A stretch of 64,000 nt of DNA from Geomonas limicola (GCF_014193675.1 NZ_BLXZ01000003.1:558001-622000), one strand, 5' to 3'; numbered from the stretch's first letter, positions 1 to 8,699 are shown. Program-made: numbers and translations. Notes: generated from the letters alone by a model not told the origin.

Positions 1-602
1 CTGCCCGGATCAAGCTCGATGTGCCGGTCTACTCCTTCGACAACGATTCGGGGGTCGATCAGCGCGAGTTCAGTTTCTACTTCCTGTGGCAGAACCCCAG
101 CGACTTCATAGCAGTGGTGAACTGCTTCTCGGTACTCTCGCTCAACGGCGCGTGCGAGCTGTACGCCAACTCCGGCATCACCTCCGGAGACACCACCTCG
201 CTCTCCATCGATGCCTATCTCTTTCCGATCGCCTATTGGCTGCCGCTCGCGCCCGGCGGCAACATACGGCAGTTGCGCATGGGCGGCGATCCGCAGCAGC
301 ACCAGTCAGTGCTCTCCGAGCTCACCGCAACAGGAGGGGCCATATTCGGCGACGCGGGTACCGCGAGCAAGCTGTTCCCGTCCATCTCGGTCGGCATGAG
401 TTATGGGACCTACGGTGGTCTCAGTATTCCGGCCCGAGCCACGGCTCTTTTCGAGGTGAACCTGACCATGAGCTACAGCTGGAGCGGCAACACCTTGCCC
501 GACGAGATCATCGCCGATTTCGCAGACGAAGGGCACCACTACAACGTCGAATGCCCGATAGTAGTTCTGCAGTTCCTGACGGCACCGCCCATGGCGGCCT
601 AG
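1..602 (+). CDS. Partial hypothetical protein (C-terminal part)
   Basis: The reading frame is open from the first bases of the window (codons from position 3) to a TAG at 600-602, so about 200 C-terminal residues are visible and the start lies upstream. A GTG at 21 could serve as a start but has no Shine-Dalgarno sequence. The residues are rich in Ser, Thr, Gly, Tyr and aromatic residues with alternating hydrophobics, which suggests a beta-rich fold. No membrane segment or catalytic motif is recognised. I do not recognise the family. Function unknown. Confidence 0.6.
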   Translation, partial: ARIKLDVPVYSFDNDSGVDQREFSFYFLWQNPSDFIAVVNCFSVLSLNGACELYANSGITSGDTTSLSIDAYLFPIAYWLPLAPGGNIRQLRMGGDPQQHQSVLSELTATGGAIFGDAGTASKLFPSISVGMSYGTYGGLSIPARATALFEVNLTMSYSWSGNTLPDEIIADFADEGHHYNVECPIVVLQFLTAPPMAA

Positions 603-1088
603 CGGTCACCTGCCGGACCTTCAGTCTCCAGCGGGTCACACTACGTTGTGGAGAGTGCAGCCCTTGAACTTTTGTGTAGCAGAGAGGGTGGTCAAGGAAG
701 TCATATCTTCTTGCTGCGCTGACCGCGCTTCTGATGATGGTGAGCTGACTCTAGGTCCTTGCCAAGAGGAGTTGGGGACCTCCATCCCCTTGTATGCCAT
801 TGTCAGAAGCGCATCATCGCGCAGACGTCCCCACCTGTTTTTCTGGGAGCTGACAGTCCCAATCTCCCCTTAAAGATGGTGCCACGGTAATCCGGTGGTG
901 CCTTCGAGACTTCACCCCCTCTCATACAGATTCTCACCACCATTGCAACAGAACGCAAAATTCGTTTCGGCGTGTCTCGGCATATCCTCCCCATGACAGA
1001 GTGAAATCATCTGATCTTAGGTATGCCCCCCTGCGTTCATCTGACAAGCTTTAAAACGCGTTTATGAGCTCCTGCGCTTGTTAGAACC
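603..1088. other. Noncoding stretch before the PEP-CTERM gene
   Basis: No ORF here has a convincing ribosome binding site or protein-like composition. The region ends at the twin activator-type sites at 1089-1127. I see no tRNA, terminator or repeat that I can name. Confidence 0.5.
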
Positions 1089-1127
1089 TGTAAGATTTTC
1101 CGTCAGCGGCTGTCGGAGACCTTTACG
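1089..1127 (+). promoter_or_regulatory. Twin 17-bp activator-type sites upstream of a sigma-54 promoter
   Basis: Two 17-bp sites, TGTAAGATTTTCCGTCA at 1089-1105 and TGTCGGAGACCTTTACG at 1111-1127, start 22 bp apart. The second matches the reverse complement of the first in about 11 of 17 positions. Each has a TGT...CA or imperfect dyad form, as expected for a dimer site of an NtrC-type enhancer-binding protein. They lie about 65 bp upstream of the -24 box at 1192. The same motif pair occurs at 32648-32686. The identity of the activator is inferred only; PrsR-type regulators are the obvious candidate because they are known from other PEP-CTERM bacteria. Confidence 0.6.
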
Positions 1128-1191
1128 TTTTTCGTTATGAGATACGTGCCGCGAACAGCCCCAACCCACACATTTCAACCGTATACAGAGG

Positions 1192-1207
1192 TGGCATCGC
1201 TTTTGCT
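1192..1207 (+). promoter_or_regulatory. Sigma-54 (-24/-12) promoter
   Basis: TGGCATCGCTTTTGCT fits the RpoN consensus TGGCACG-N4-TTGCW with GG and GC exactly 12 bp apart. It lies 38 bp upstream of the ATG of the PEP-CTERM gene, which places the transcription start near 1217-1219. Confidence 0.75.
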
Positions 1208-1245
1208 GACACTAAGCCAATTAATCCTTTTTAGGGGAGGTTACT

Positions 1246-2088
1246 ATGGAGTCACACAAGAAATTGATGTCAGCTTTGGCGCTTGCCGTTATGGTTGGTG
1301 CCACACAGGTTCCTAGCGCAGAGGCACTGACGGTGAGTACCACAAACGATGCCAACGTCTTGGCCTCAAACATCCTCGGTTCGGGCATCACTCTGGTTGG
1401 CAGCGCCAGCTACTCTGGGGGGTCGACCGCCTCAGGGACCTTCACCAATGGCGGAAACATCGGAATGGCCAGCGGCATCCTGCTTACCTCCGGGAGCGCT
1501 GCGCTCGCTCAAGGGCCTAACAACGTTGGCAACGCCGGACTCTCCAACGGAGCCCCCGGTTACACGCCGCTCAACGCGTTGATCCCCGGGTATTCCACCT
1601 ACAATGCCTCCGTGCTCTCATTCAACTTCACCACTAAAGGAGGGGACCTCTTCTTCAACTACGTCTTCGGTTCTGAAGAGTACAACGAGTGGGTCGGCTC
1701 ACCTTATAACGACGTCTTTGCCTTCTTCTTGGACGGAAAGAACATAGCCCTGATACCCGGCACGTCCACTCCCGTCAGCATCAATAACGTCAACAATGGC
1801 AAGAACTCGGCCTACTTCAGGGACAACACCAACGGTGCTTTCAATACCCAGTATGACGGCTTGACCACTGTGCTCACTGCAACCGCTCTGGCCCTCGCCG
1901 AGGGACAGCATCATATCGACATCGCCATCGCTGATACCAGCGACACCTACTGGGATTCCGGCGTTTTCATCCAGGCGGGCACCTTCTCCGACACCCCAAC
2001 TCCGACGGTTCCTGAACCTTCCACCTTCGTCTTGCTGGGCTTGGGTCTGGCCGGCGTTGGCCTGGCCCGGCGGAGAAGCAAAAAGTAA
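1246..2088 (+). CDS. PEP-CTERM protein with choice-of-anchor-L-like domain
   Basis: The 280-residue protein has an N-terminal signal peptide (about residues 1-27, cut after AEA). Its secreted body contains the motif VFGSEEYNEW followed by NDVFAFFLDG, typical of the choice-of-anchor L domain. The C-terminal sorting signal reads VPEPSTFVLLGLGLAG followed by ARRRSKK. PEP-CTERM proteins are recognised by exosortase, cleaved near the PEP motif and passed to the cell surface or extracellular matrix. The ATG at 1246 is preceded by GGGGAGG. A sigma-54 promoter and paired activator sites precede it. No exosortase gene lies in this window. Confidence 0.9.
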   Translation: MESHKKLMSALALAVMVGATQVPSAEALTVSTTNDANVLASNILGSGITLVGSASYSGGSTASGTFTNGGNIGMASGILLTSGSAALAQGPNNVGNAGLSNGAPGYTPLNALIPGYSTYNASVLSFNFTTKGGDLFFNYVFGSEEYNEWVGSPYNDVFAFFLDGKNIALIPGTSTPVSINNVNNGKNSAYFRDNTNGAFNTQYDGLTTVLTATALALAEGQHHIDIAIADTSDTYWDSGVFIQAGTFSDTPTPTVPEPSTFVLLGLGLAGVGLARRRSKK

Positions 2089-2205
2089 AAAATCACGGAG
2101 AGAGAATCAGTCCGTCATCGTGGCAGCTTCAATGGGTCATGCCCGAGAACGGATCGACTCCCTGTAGGGCCTAGCACAAGGCCTCCTCCCAGGATACCCG
2201 GGAAG

Positions 2206-2248
2206 AAAAAGGCCCCCACGCCGAAAGGTGTGGGGGCCTTTATTTTCA
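2206..2248. terminator. Bidirectional rho-independent terminator
   Basis: The stem GGCCCCCAC (2211-2219) pairs with GTGGGGGCC (2230-2238). A T-rich run follows on the plus strand and the A-run at 2205-2210 gives U's on the other strand. It closes the PEP-CTERM gene and could also stop minus-strand transcription. Confidence 0.85.
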
Positions 2249-2390
2249 GGGCATGAGGGGAAGTAGCGGTCCGGTTGCCAGGTCTTGAAAAAATATGTTT
2301 CTCTGATGTCACAACCTTATAATTCAAGACCGGGCACCCGCCTGTGCAGCCCATGTCCTGGTGTGAAGCAGAGGGTGGTCGAGGAGGTGT

Positions 2391-2530
2391 TCAGGTCCGG
2401 GCCTTTGATCTCATTGTGCCTGCGGCGAGCAGGCCAAGTCCCGGGGCGAGCATGGCGAGCGTACCGGGCTCCAGGGCCGGGTACCAGTTGGGGATCGTAG
2501 CTGAAATTATCGATGAACGTCGGAGAGTAA
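2391..2530 (-). pseudogene. Remnant of a PEP-CTERM protein C-terminus, frameshifted
   Basis: On the minus strand one frame reads FIDNFSYDPQLVPGPG. A second frame, overlapping at about 2470-2485, reads LEPGTLAMLAPGLGLLAAG and then TMRSKA before a TGA at 2391. Together these make a standard PEP-CTERM tail (a strand ending in FIDNFS, the VPEPGTL motif, a hydrophobic segment, a basic end) broken by a small indel at the VPEP motif. No N-terminal body is found upstream, because the kinase gene ends at 2608. It is probably a decayed or truncated paralogue of the exosortase substrates. Confidence 0.6.
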
Positions 2531-2607
2531 GAGAAATTTCTTGGTGACGCGCAGGGGGATGCTGCGATAGGTAACCTAGCACCCCTCACCCCATCAGCGC
2601 TCCTGAA

Positions 2608-5505
2608 TCAGACCTCCTGGGTCAACTCGGCAATGGCCTGCCTGAGCACGCTCACCGTGTACGGCTTTTGGATGAACCCAACCGGGCCTCCACCCACGAG
2701 CTTTTGGGTCACCTCCTGCTCGTTGAAGCCGCTGGACATGAGGATCTTCGCCTCAGGGGCCATTTTTTTCAGCTCACGGAAGCACTCTACGCCATCCATA
2801 CGTGGCATGGTCAGGTCGAGGATGACGCAGGCGATGTCAGCCGTGTTCCGGAACACCTCGAGCGCTTCCCCGCCGTCATGGGCGGTGAGTACGGAAAAAC
2901 CCAGCTCCTTAAGTATCTCCGTGCCGACAGTCAGCACCGCTTCCTCGTCGTCCACCAGCAGGACAGTCCCCTCCCCCTGCCACTCCTCCTGCCCCGGCCT
3001 CGCGTCGACGCTTCGATCCGGCCGCCTCGATGCGGGGAACAGGATCCTGAAGGTGGTGCCGCGGCCCGGCTCGCTGGAGACCTTGATGCTCCCCTTGTGC
3101 CCTCTCACGATACCGAGTACGGCGGCCATCCCCAATCCGCGACCGGTGAACTTGGTGGTGAAGAAGGGATCGAAGACCCGGCTCAGGGTTTCCTGGTCCA
3201 TGCCGCACCCGTTATCGGTGACCTCGAGATATACGTACAGCCCCGCGGGTGCCGGATCGCTCGGCCAGGCGCCGGCCAGGTAGCCCTCGGCGCACTCCAG
3301 GGAGCCGGTCGACACGGAGATGATCCCGTCCCCCTCGCCGAGGGCCTCGGAGGCGTTGATGACCAGGTTCATAATGACCTGGCGAACCTGCGTGACGTCG
3401 GCCTCGATGGGGGGCAGGTGCTCCTGCCGGTTGAAGCGGAGCGCCGCCTTCTTCGAGATGGAGACCTTCAGCATATGCAGCATCTCCTCGAGCACCCGGC
3501 CCAGGTCGATGCTTTCCACGAGAAATTTCCCCTTGCCCGAATAGGCCAGCATCTGCCGAGCCAGGTCGGCGGCCCGCAGCGCCGACTGTTCGATGCGCCG
3601 CAGGTTCTCCGCAACCGGCGACTCCTTGGCGATGCGCATGAGGGCGAGGTCGGCGTTGCCGAGGATGGCCATCAGGATGTTGTTAAAATCGTGGGCGATC
3701 CCCCCGGCCAGCACGCCGAGGCTCTCCAGCTTCTGGGCGTGGAGCAGTTGCCGCCCCAGCTCCTGCTGTTTTGCCTCCAGGGCTTTGCGGTCCGAGATGT
3801 CCTCGTGGGTGCCGCACATGCGCAGCGGCGCACCATCCGGCCCGTATTCCACGATCATGGCCCTGTCGCGGATCCAGATCCACTGGCCATCCTTGCAGCG
3901 CATGCGGTATTCGGCGGCGTGCAGCGGGGTCTTGCCGGCCAGGTGGTCGTTGATGGAACGCCACACCTCCGCGCGGTCCTCGGGGTGGATCAGGGTGTCC
4001 CAGTTTTCCACGGTGAACCGGATCTCTTCCATGGTGTAGCCGAGCATTGCCGCCCAGCGCTCGTTGCGCTTGACTTCCCCCGTCGCGATGTTCCAGTCCC
4101 ACAGGCCGAGCTGGCTGCCGCGCAGCACCATGGCCAGCTGGTTTTCGCTCTGCCTGAGCGCATCTTCGGCCTGCTTGCGCTGCGAGACATCGGAGATGAC
4201 GCCGATGAGCCCCTGTTCCTGGCCATGGAGATCGTAAAAGCGCCTGCCGACCAGGTGCCCCCAGAACACGCTGCCGTCCTTGCGCCAGTAGAACCGTTCC
4301 AGATCCACCGACGGGATCGCGCTCCTGAGCAGTGCCACCATCTTTTGCCGTCCGATTTCCCGTTCGGAAGGGTGGATCAGCTCGACGTAGGTACTCCCCG
4401 TCAATTCCCCGCTGCTGCAGCCGAACATGTCCGCCATCTGCCGGTTGGCGTGCAGGATCCGCCCCTGGAGGTCCACCTGGAAGATGGCCACGCTCGCCGT
4501 GTCCATGATCTGTTGCAGCATCGCCTTGTGTTCGGCGATCTCCTGGTTGGCCTTTTGGTTGGAGCGCCACTGGCGCAGCATCAGCCAGGCCCCGGCCAGG
4601 GTCATGGCGAGAAAAACCGCCATGCCCAGGGACAGCGCCAGGACTTCGGTATGCCATACTGCGAGGTAGTCCTGCGTCGCCAGCCCGACAAAGACCTTGA
4701 GTGGACGCGGCAAGGCCAGCGTGCGGAAGGAGAAGGTCCGTTCCAGACCGTCGGAGGTGCTCTTGGCGGTATAGGTCCCGACGCCTTTCCCCGCCTCCAC
4801 CAGGGCCTTTAGGCGCGGCGACAGGATTTTCATCCCTACCCCGTGCTCCTTGCCGGGAAGCTCCGGGTAGCGGGCGATGAGGCTCAGGTCGTCGTCGTGC
4901 AACGCGATGATGCCGTGGGGGCCTACGTTGATGTTGGAGAACGACTTGGTGAGGTAGTCGAGACCGACGCCGGCATACACCAGCCCGGCAAAGGAGCCAT
5001 CGGGGTGGCTGATGCGACGGGCCAGCACCACCATCCATTTCCCCGAGATCCCCCCCACCAGCGGCTTGGAGATTACCAGTCCGGCGCCGGGATGGTCCCG
5101 CAGGTAGCGGAAGTAATCTCGCTGGGCCAGGCTTGAGGTGGTGACCGGGGTTACCGGCGCCCCGTAGACGGCTCGCCCGGAGGCGTCGGTGGCCCTCAAC
5201 GCCGTCAGTCCGGAAATGCGGGAGTGTTCCTGCATCAGCAGGTTGTCGAAATACCCCTTGTCGATAGCCCCCCTGGAGAGCTCACGTTGTGCGGCATTGA
5301 CCATTGCCTGCAGCACCGTGTCGATACGGGCGACGGTACCGGAAAGGTTCTCGTCGAGCACCTGGGCCAGGTTCTGCGCGGTCACCGCCGCCCGCTCCTC
5401 GTAGCGCGCCCTGCTCTGCTGCAGGGAGAACCAGATTATGGCGGCTACCACCAGGTTGAGCAGCAAGACCCCGCCAAAAAGCTGCCTGACGAATGGGCTC
5501 TTCAT
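2608..5505 (-). CDS. Membrane hybrid sensor histidine kinase (Cache-PAS-PAS-HK-REC)
   Basis: The 965-residue protein has a membrane segment at about 9-28 and a periplasmic double-Cache-like sensor (about 30-285, with the SLAQRDYFRYLRDHPGAG region typical of PDC sensors). A second membrane segment at about 290-312 precedes two PAS domains (about 325-445 and 450-575). The phosphoacceptor site GGIAHDFNN (His near 604) is followed by an ATPase domain with NLVINASEAL, DNGCGMD and GRGLGMAAV boxes. A C-terminal receiver carries VLLVDDEE and the Asp in VILDLTMPRMDG. Signal transfer is presumably periplasmic ligand to HK to its own receiver; there is no DNA-binding output. The transmitter and receiver are very similar to those of the kinase at 37265-39799. 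It is transcribed alone, and the ligand is unknown. Confidence 0.92.
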   Translation of the reverse strand: MKSPFVRQLFGGVLLLNLVVAAIIWFSLQQSRARYEERAAVTAQNLAQVLDENLSGTVARIDTVLQAMVNAAQRELSRGAIDKGYFDNLLMQEHSRISGLTALRATDASGRAVYGAPVTPVTTSSLAQRDYFRYLRDHPGAGLVISKPLVGGISGKWMVVLARRISHPDGSFAGLVYAGVGLDYLTKSFSNINVGPHGIIALHDDDLSLIARYPELPGKEHGVGMKILSPRLKALVEAGKGVGTYTAKSTSDGLERTFSFRTLALPRPLKVFVGLATQDYLAVWHTEVLALSLGMAVFLAMTLAGAWLMLRQWRSNQKANQEIAEHKAMLQQIMDTASVAIFQVDLQGRILHANRQMADMFGCSSGELTGSTYVELIHPSEREIGRQKMVALLRSAIPSVDLERFYWRKDGSVFWGHLVGRRFYDLHGQEQGLIGVISDVSQRKQAEDALRQSENQLAMVLRGSQLGLWDWNIATGEVKRNERWAAMLGYTMEEIRFTVENWDTLIHPEDRAEVWRSINDHLAGKTPLHAAEYRMRCKDGQWIWIRDRAMIVEYGPDGAPLRMCGTHEDISDRKALEAKQQELGRQLLHAQKLESLGVLAGGIAHDFNNILMAILGNADLALMRIAKESPVAENLRRIEQSALRAADLARQMLAYSGKGKFLVESIDLGRVLEEMLHMLKVSISKKAALRFNRQEHLPPIEADVTQVRQVIMNLVINASEALGEGDGIISVSTGSLECAEGYLAGAWPSDPAPAGLYVYLEVTDNGCGMDQETLSRVFDPFFTTKFTGRGLGMAAVLGIVRGHKGSIKVSSEPGRGTTFRILFPASRRPDRSVDARPGQEEWQGEGTVLLVDDEEAVLTVGTEILKELGFSVLTAHDGGEALEVFRNTADIACVILDLTMPRMDGVECFRELKKMAPEAKILMSSGFNEQEVTQKLVGGGPVGFIQKPYTVSVLRQAIAELTQEV

Positions 5506-5799
5506 GGGACCACCTCCCGGTCGCCTGGGTGACTACTCCGTTGCGTGGAGGCTTCATTCATGGCAGCATTCCTTGAAGCCCTCATATGCGATCTCCGCCC
5601 AACCGTTCAAAACGGTTTCACTTTCCAGGCATCCCACTATTTTGGATTCTTGGAGCGTCCCCCTCCTTCTCCCCCCGGGGCGTCCAATCGCGGCTGTCTC
5701 GGCTCCGTTACCCCTAATCCGTGGTCTTCACTCACCTCCAGACAACTTATACAACGTACTGACCTCCCATTGCATCCCTCTTTTTCTTCCTCTGTTCGA
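5506..5799. other. Intergenic region, no gene recognised
   Basis: This C- and T-rich stretch lies upstream of the kinase and downstream of the YARHG gene. The overlapping short ORFs have no ribosome binding sites. No terminator or repeat was recognised. Confidence 0.4.
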
Positions 5800-7053
5800 T
5801 CACTTCTTTTGGGGCAGCGGTTTGCCGAGGTAGATGAGCACCTCGAGTCCCTCGCCCGAAGCGCTGCCATTGGACAACATGGCGTAGACCACCTCCGGGG
5901 TGAGCTGAACGAGTTGGCGGGGCTCCAGGCTCCAGCCGAAAACTTCATCCAGCGTATGCGAGGGCAACCGGAAATCGATTATCGGTTTACCGCCCTTCCC
6001 GATGACCGCGATCCGGTCCGATAAGCCGGTAACTGAACCGTTGGAAAGCTCAAGCTCGTTCCTGATCCAGGCAAAGATGTGGTCACCCCAGTACGGCTTG
6101 ATGTAGTCCAGGTAGCCATTCTCCTCACCCTCTCGTCCGAAATTTGAGCTGAAGTTTATGGCTCCATCCCGGTCCATGATCGCGGTGACTCCCTCGGAGA
6201 CACCGCAACAGCCGCCCTGCCAGTAGGAAATCACGGCTCCAATGTCCTTGTTGTAGAAGAGGTTGCCAGCAACCGAGGTGAAGTTCTTGAGCTCCTTGCC
6301 ATCGGTATCGAACACTTTCATTCCGACGGCATCCGTGACACCTGACACCTGATGTTCAGTGCGCCAGGCCTGCACGAAAACCAGGGGGAGGTCGTCGAAC
6401 ATCCCTGCCCGCTCGAAATCGGTGAAGAGCTTCACGTTGTCCTTGTCCTTCATCACCTTGTGGGACAGCTTCACACTTTTACCCGTGCTCAAAAAGGTGA
6501 GCCCTCCCTTGGCAACGGAGACAGGTCCCCTTTCCCCGCTGATTTCTTTTAGCGCCACCCCAGGATTGGAGAGCATCGTCAAAAGGGTGCGCGTCTTGCT
6601 CGACTTTACGAATTCCAGCCTGTTGAGCAGGAAGGCGTTCTCCTTTTCGACCTTGGTGAGCCGTGATTCGGAATAACCGGGGTCTTCTTGGTACCAGGGA
6701 AAACTCCGGAACCAGGAGTCGAGGTTGGCAGACTTGAATTTCATGCCATGGCGGGCATAGATCTCGTTTTTCAAAAGCCCTATTTGCCGGTGGTCGAGCA
6801 AGGCGGCCTCCCACAGGAACAGGGGCTTATCGAGCCGTTCTCGCAGATTTGAAAAAAGGGCCTCCTTTTCGGCAGCGGTCGCGACTGGCAGGGGGACAAA
6901 TGAGGGTTGTGTCGTTTGGTTCGCCACATAACTCTCGCGAGCGTAGTTGGCCATTTCGGCACGAGCCTCGTAGACGGTGGCTGCAGTGCACTCGGCATAG
7001 CTGAAGAGGAGCAGAAAGCATAAAAACGAGCGTATTCCGTACCGAGTCCCCAA
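5800..7053 (-). CDS. YARHG domain-containing exported protein
   Basis: I choose the TTG at 7053 as start because GGAGG lies 7 bp upstream and it gives a clean signal peptide (GIRSFLCFLLLFSYAECTAA). An in-frame start at 7131 would add an unlikely 26-residue leader. The 417-residue protein contains a YARHG domain near residues 95-150, with the diagnostic NEIYARHGMKF and WFRSFPWYQ stretches. The remaining 250 residues look beta-rich and are not recognised. YARHG domains are extracellular modules of unknown function, often in lipoproteins; no lipobox Cys is clear here. It is transcribed alone. Function unknown. Confidence 0.8.
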   Translation of the reverse strand: MGTRYGIRSFLCFLLLFSYAECTAATVYEARAEMANYARESYVANQTTQPSFVPLPVATAAEKEALFSNLRERLDKPLFLWEAALLDHRQIGLLKNEIYARHGMKFKSANLDSWFRSFPWYQEDPGYSESRLTKVEKENAFLLNRLEFVKSSKTRTLLTMLSNPGVALKEISGERGPVSVAKGGLTFLSTGKSVKLSHKVMKDKDNVKLFTDFERAGMFDDLPLVFVQAWRTEHQVSGVTDAVGMKVFDTDGKELKNFTSVAGNLFYNKDIGAVISYWQGGCCGVSEGVTAIMDRDGAINFSSNFGREGEENGYLDYIKPYWGDHIFAWIRNELELSNGSVTGLSDRIAVIGKGGKPIIDFRLPSHTLDEVFGWSLEPRQLVQLTPEVVYAMLSNGSASGEGLEVLIYLGKPLPQKK

Positions 7054-7161
7054 CTGGATTCCTCCTTTTTCTAAGGGCGTAGAGGGTTCACCCCGGGTTC
7101 CGGTGACAGGCCCCGTGGGGGATGTCAGCACCTGGTGGTATCCCCAGACGATTACAGAATG

Positions 7162-7178
7162 ACAGGGGCGCCCCTTGA
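7162..7178. repeat. Short palindromic repeat, copy 1
   Basis: ACAGGGGCGCCCCTTGA matches ACAGGGGCGTCCCCTTA at 8383 and 9963. It is a REP-like palindrome lying between genes. Confidence 0.5.
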
Positions 7179-7189
7179 TGGTCCCTTAT

Positions 7190-7840
7190 TTACGACCGAC
7201 TGTCTCTCAGTCTTTCATCCACGAGGTCGGCAAGCCTCAGATTTTGGTGGGGGTCGGTTTCGTCACGCAGGCCCTCGACAACTCCCAGCCTGTCCACCTC
7301 AGACTTGTTCTGGCTCATTTTCCATTTGCCTTCAATATGCCGAATCGGAATTTCGATGCCGACGATAGCTTTCAACTGGGCGTCGAGGTAGTCTGTTGCG
7401 GCATCACCAAGTGACCAGGGGTGTGGCCTTTTTCCTTCGTGGCTGGCAACAAGGTGCTCAAGCATCCCATGCAGCCATGCAGGGTCCTGGATGACGGTCG
7501 GGGTGCCCCGGACTTCGACGGCACAATAATTCCAGGTCGGAACCTGCCGATGCGTTTGTGCCTTGCTGGGATACCAGGACGGCGTAACGTAGCCGTTTTC
7601 ACCCTGAAACATCACCAGGCAATCACTCTCCCCATCCACCTCCTGCCAGTGTGGATTTGCCCTGGACAGGTGGGCACGCAAGACACCAAACTCACCTTCG
7701 TCCGGAAAGAGCGCAAACGGCAAGGGGCTCGCCTGAAGGCCGCTAGCACCGTGGGTAACCAGGAGGCCAAACGGGTTATCTCGAATGAGCGCATGTAGCC
7801 GTTCAATACGCTCTTCACTAAAATGATTCGGTATAAACAA
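7190..7840 (-). CDS. FMN-binding PaiB-like protein
   Basis: The 216-residue protein fits the PaiB / FMN-binding negative transcriptional regulator family. It begins MFIPNHF, continues with PFGLLVTH, then HLSRANPHW and GYVTPSWYPSK, then VPTWNY, the usual order of conserved blocks in these split-barrel flavin proteins. The start is a TTG at 7840 with GGGGGAG about 6 bp upstream. Family members are annotated as regulators from Bacillus PaiB, but most are likely flavin-dependent and are not shown to bind DNA. It stands alone between the YARHG and cupin genes. The biochemical role is inferred only. Confidence 0.85.
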   Translation of the reverse strand: MFIPNHFSEERIERLHALIRDNPFGLLVTHGASGLQASPLPFALFPDEGEFGVLRAHLSRANPHWQEVDGESDCLVMFQGENGYVTPSWYPSKAQTHRQVPTWNYCAVEVRGTPTVIQDPAWLHGMLEHLVASHEGKRPHPWSLGDAATDYLDAQLKAIVGIEIPIRHIEGKWKMSQNKSEVDRLGVVEGLRDETDPHQNLRLADLVDERLRDSRS

Positions 7841-7959
7841 GGTAGCTCCCCCTCAGCGGTTCATGGAATTAAATCCGGTATTTCACCTTGGGCACGCCAC
7901 CATTCTTGAATTCTTGGGGGGCCCCTTGTCCAACCCCAGAGGGCGACGCTCCACCAGGA

Positions 7960-8298
7960 TTACGACTCTCTAGCCGAATACCGATGCGGTTCGTCAAAGA
8001 AGGTGATATCGGCGTACCCGGCATAGATTTTCCCCGAGTGCTTCATCCCAGCCGGAATGTAGTAGCGGTCGCCCTTGGTATAGGAGTGGGTAGTGCCCCC
8101 GATATTCAGCTCGATGCGCCCTTCCAGCACAAACCCGACCTGCGCGGCATGCGAGTGTTCCGGCAGATCCACGTCGTGTTCGAACTGCATGAAAAGAGTC
8201 TGGTGCGAGTTGGCTTGAGAGAGGTAAGCCGTCACCCCCTCCAGGGGAATGTCGGCCTCAGGCAGTTGGGTGATGGGAGGCGGAAAAATTGTCTTCAT
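7960..8298 (-). CDS. Small cupin-domain protein
   Basis: The 112-residue single-domain cupin has motif 1 around LPEHSHAAQVGFVLEGRIEL, with metal-ligand His residues in EHSH and a conserved G. Motif 2 is around YYIPAGMKHSG (P, G and His). Stand-alone cupins of this size often bind a metal and act as small isomerases, oxygenases or sensors; the substrate cannot be told from sequence. The ATG at 8298 has only a weak upstream AGGAA. It is transcribed in the same direction as its neighbours with gaps of about 110 bp. Confidence 0.8.
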   Translation of the reverse strand: MKTIFPPPITQLPEADIPLEGVTAYLSQANSHQTLFMQFEHDVDLPEHSHAAQVGFVLEGRIELNIGGTTHSYTKGDRYYIPAGMKHSGKIYAGYADITFFDEPHRYSARES

Positions 8299-8382
8299 CT
8301 TGAGGTTCCTGTACCTTGTGCGGAGAAAGGTGGAACTGCATTCCTAGGGGACTCAACAGTTATCTCATGGAGCATAGCATCT

Positions 8383-8400
8383 ACAGGGGCGTCCCCTTAA
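8383..8400. repeat. Short palindromic repeat, copy 2
   Basis: ACAGGGGCGTCCCCTTAA lies 9 bp beyond the stop of the FliG-like gene. It matches copies at 7162 and 9963. Confidence 0.5.
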
Positions 8401-8409
8401 CACCTCTTC

Positions 8410-8634
8410 TCAGCGCTGCCTCAGCAGTGACTTTATCAAGGCATCGATCTCTTCGAGGACCTCGTCCGGCAACTGGTCGACATGCACGATCCTGCTCACC
8501 AAGTCAGCCTGAACGAAGTCGGGCAGCATCTTCATAATCTCGCTTGAGTGCTCTTTTTGCAGCCTGGCCAGCACAACAGCAATGGTCTGCGGCTGTTCTC
8601 GCAGCAGATTCTTGGCAACGGCACGATAGTCCAT
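8410..8634 (-). CDS. Small stand-alone FliG-like domain protein
   Basis: The start at 8634 (MDYRAVAKNLL) is preceded by AAGGGGAA and gives 74 residues. The sequence EQPQTIAVVLARLQKEHSSE, then a Leu-Pro turn, then VSRIVHVDQLPDEVLEEID follows the pattern of the FliG middle domain (hPQtiAlvLa...LP...v..Ri...d.v..evl.eie). Full FliG is about 330 residues with three domains, so this is a single helical module. No flagellar genes are adjacent. It could be a remnant, or a small adaptor using the armadillo-like FliG fold for protein contacts. Real by ribosome binding site and composition; role unknown. Confidence 0.7.
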   Translation of the reverse strand: MDYRAVAKNLLREQPQTIAVVLARLQKEHSSEIMKMLPDFVQADLVSRIVHVDQLPDEVLEEIDALIKSLLRQR

Positions 8635-8699
8635 TTCGATAGTTCCCCTTACGTCTCTCTGATGCTCCGGCAACTGGTGGCTGGCCCCCACTAACCGTC

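Noticed and set aside
646-873. 75-codon plus-strand ORF upstream of the PEP-CTERM gene
   Set aside because: No ribosome binding site, no recognised composition.
2668-4812. 714-codon plus-strand ORF
   Set aside because: It lies antisense to the intact kinase gene. High GC makes long shadow frames; the protein has no motif and no ribosome binding site. The same applies to long frames at 26840-28795, 29884-32514, 37358-39907, 53873-56350 and 57517-59619.
5438-6024. Overlapping plus-strand ORFs between the kinase and YARHG genes
   Set aside because: They overlap the start of the kinase or the end of the YARHG gene in antisense and have no ribosome binding site.
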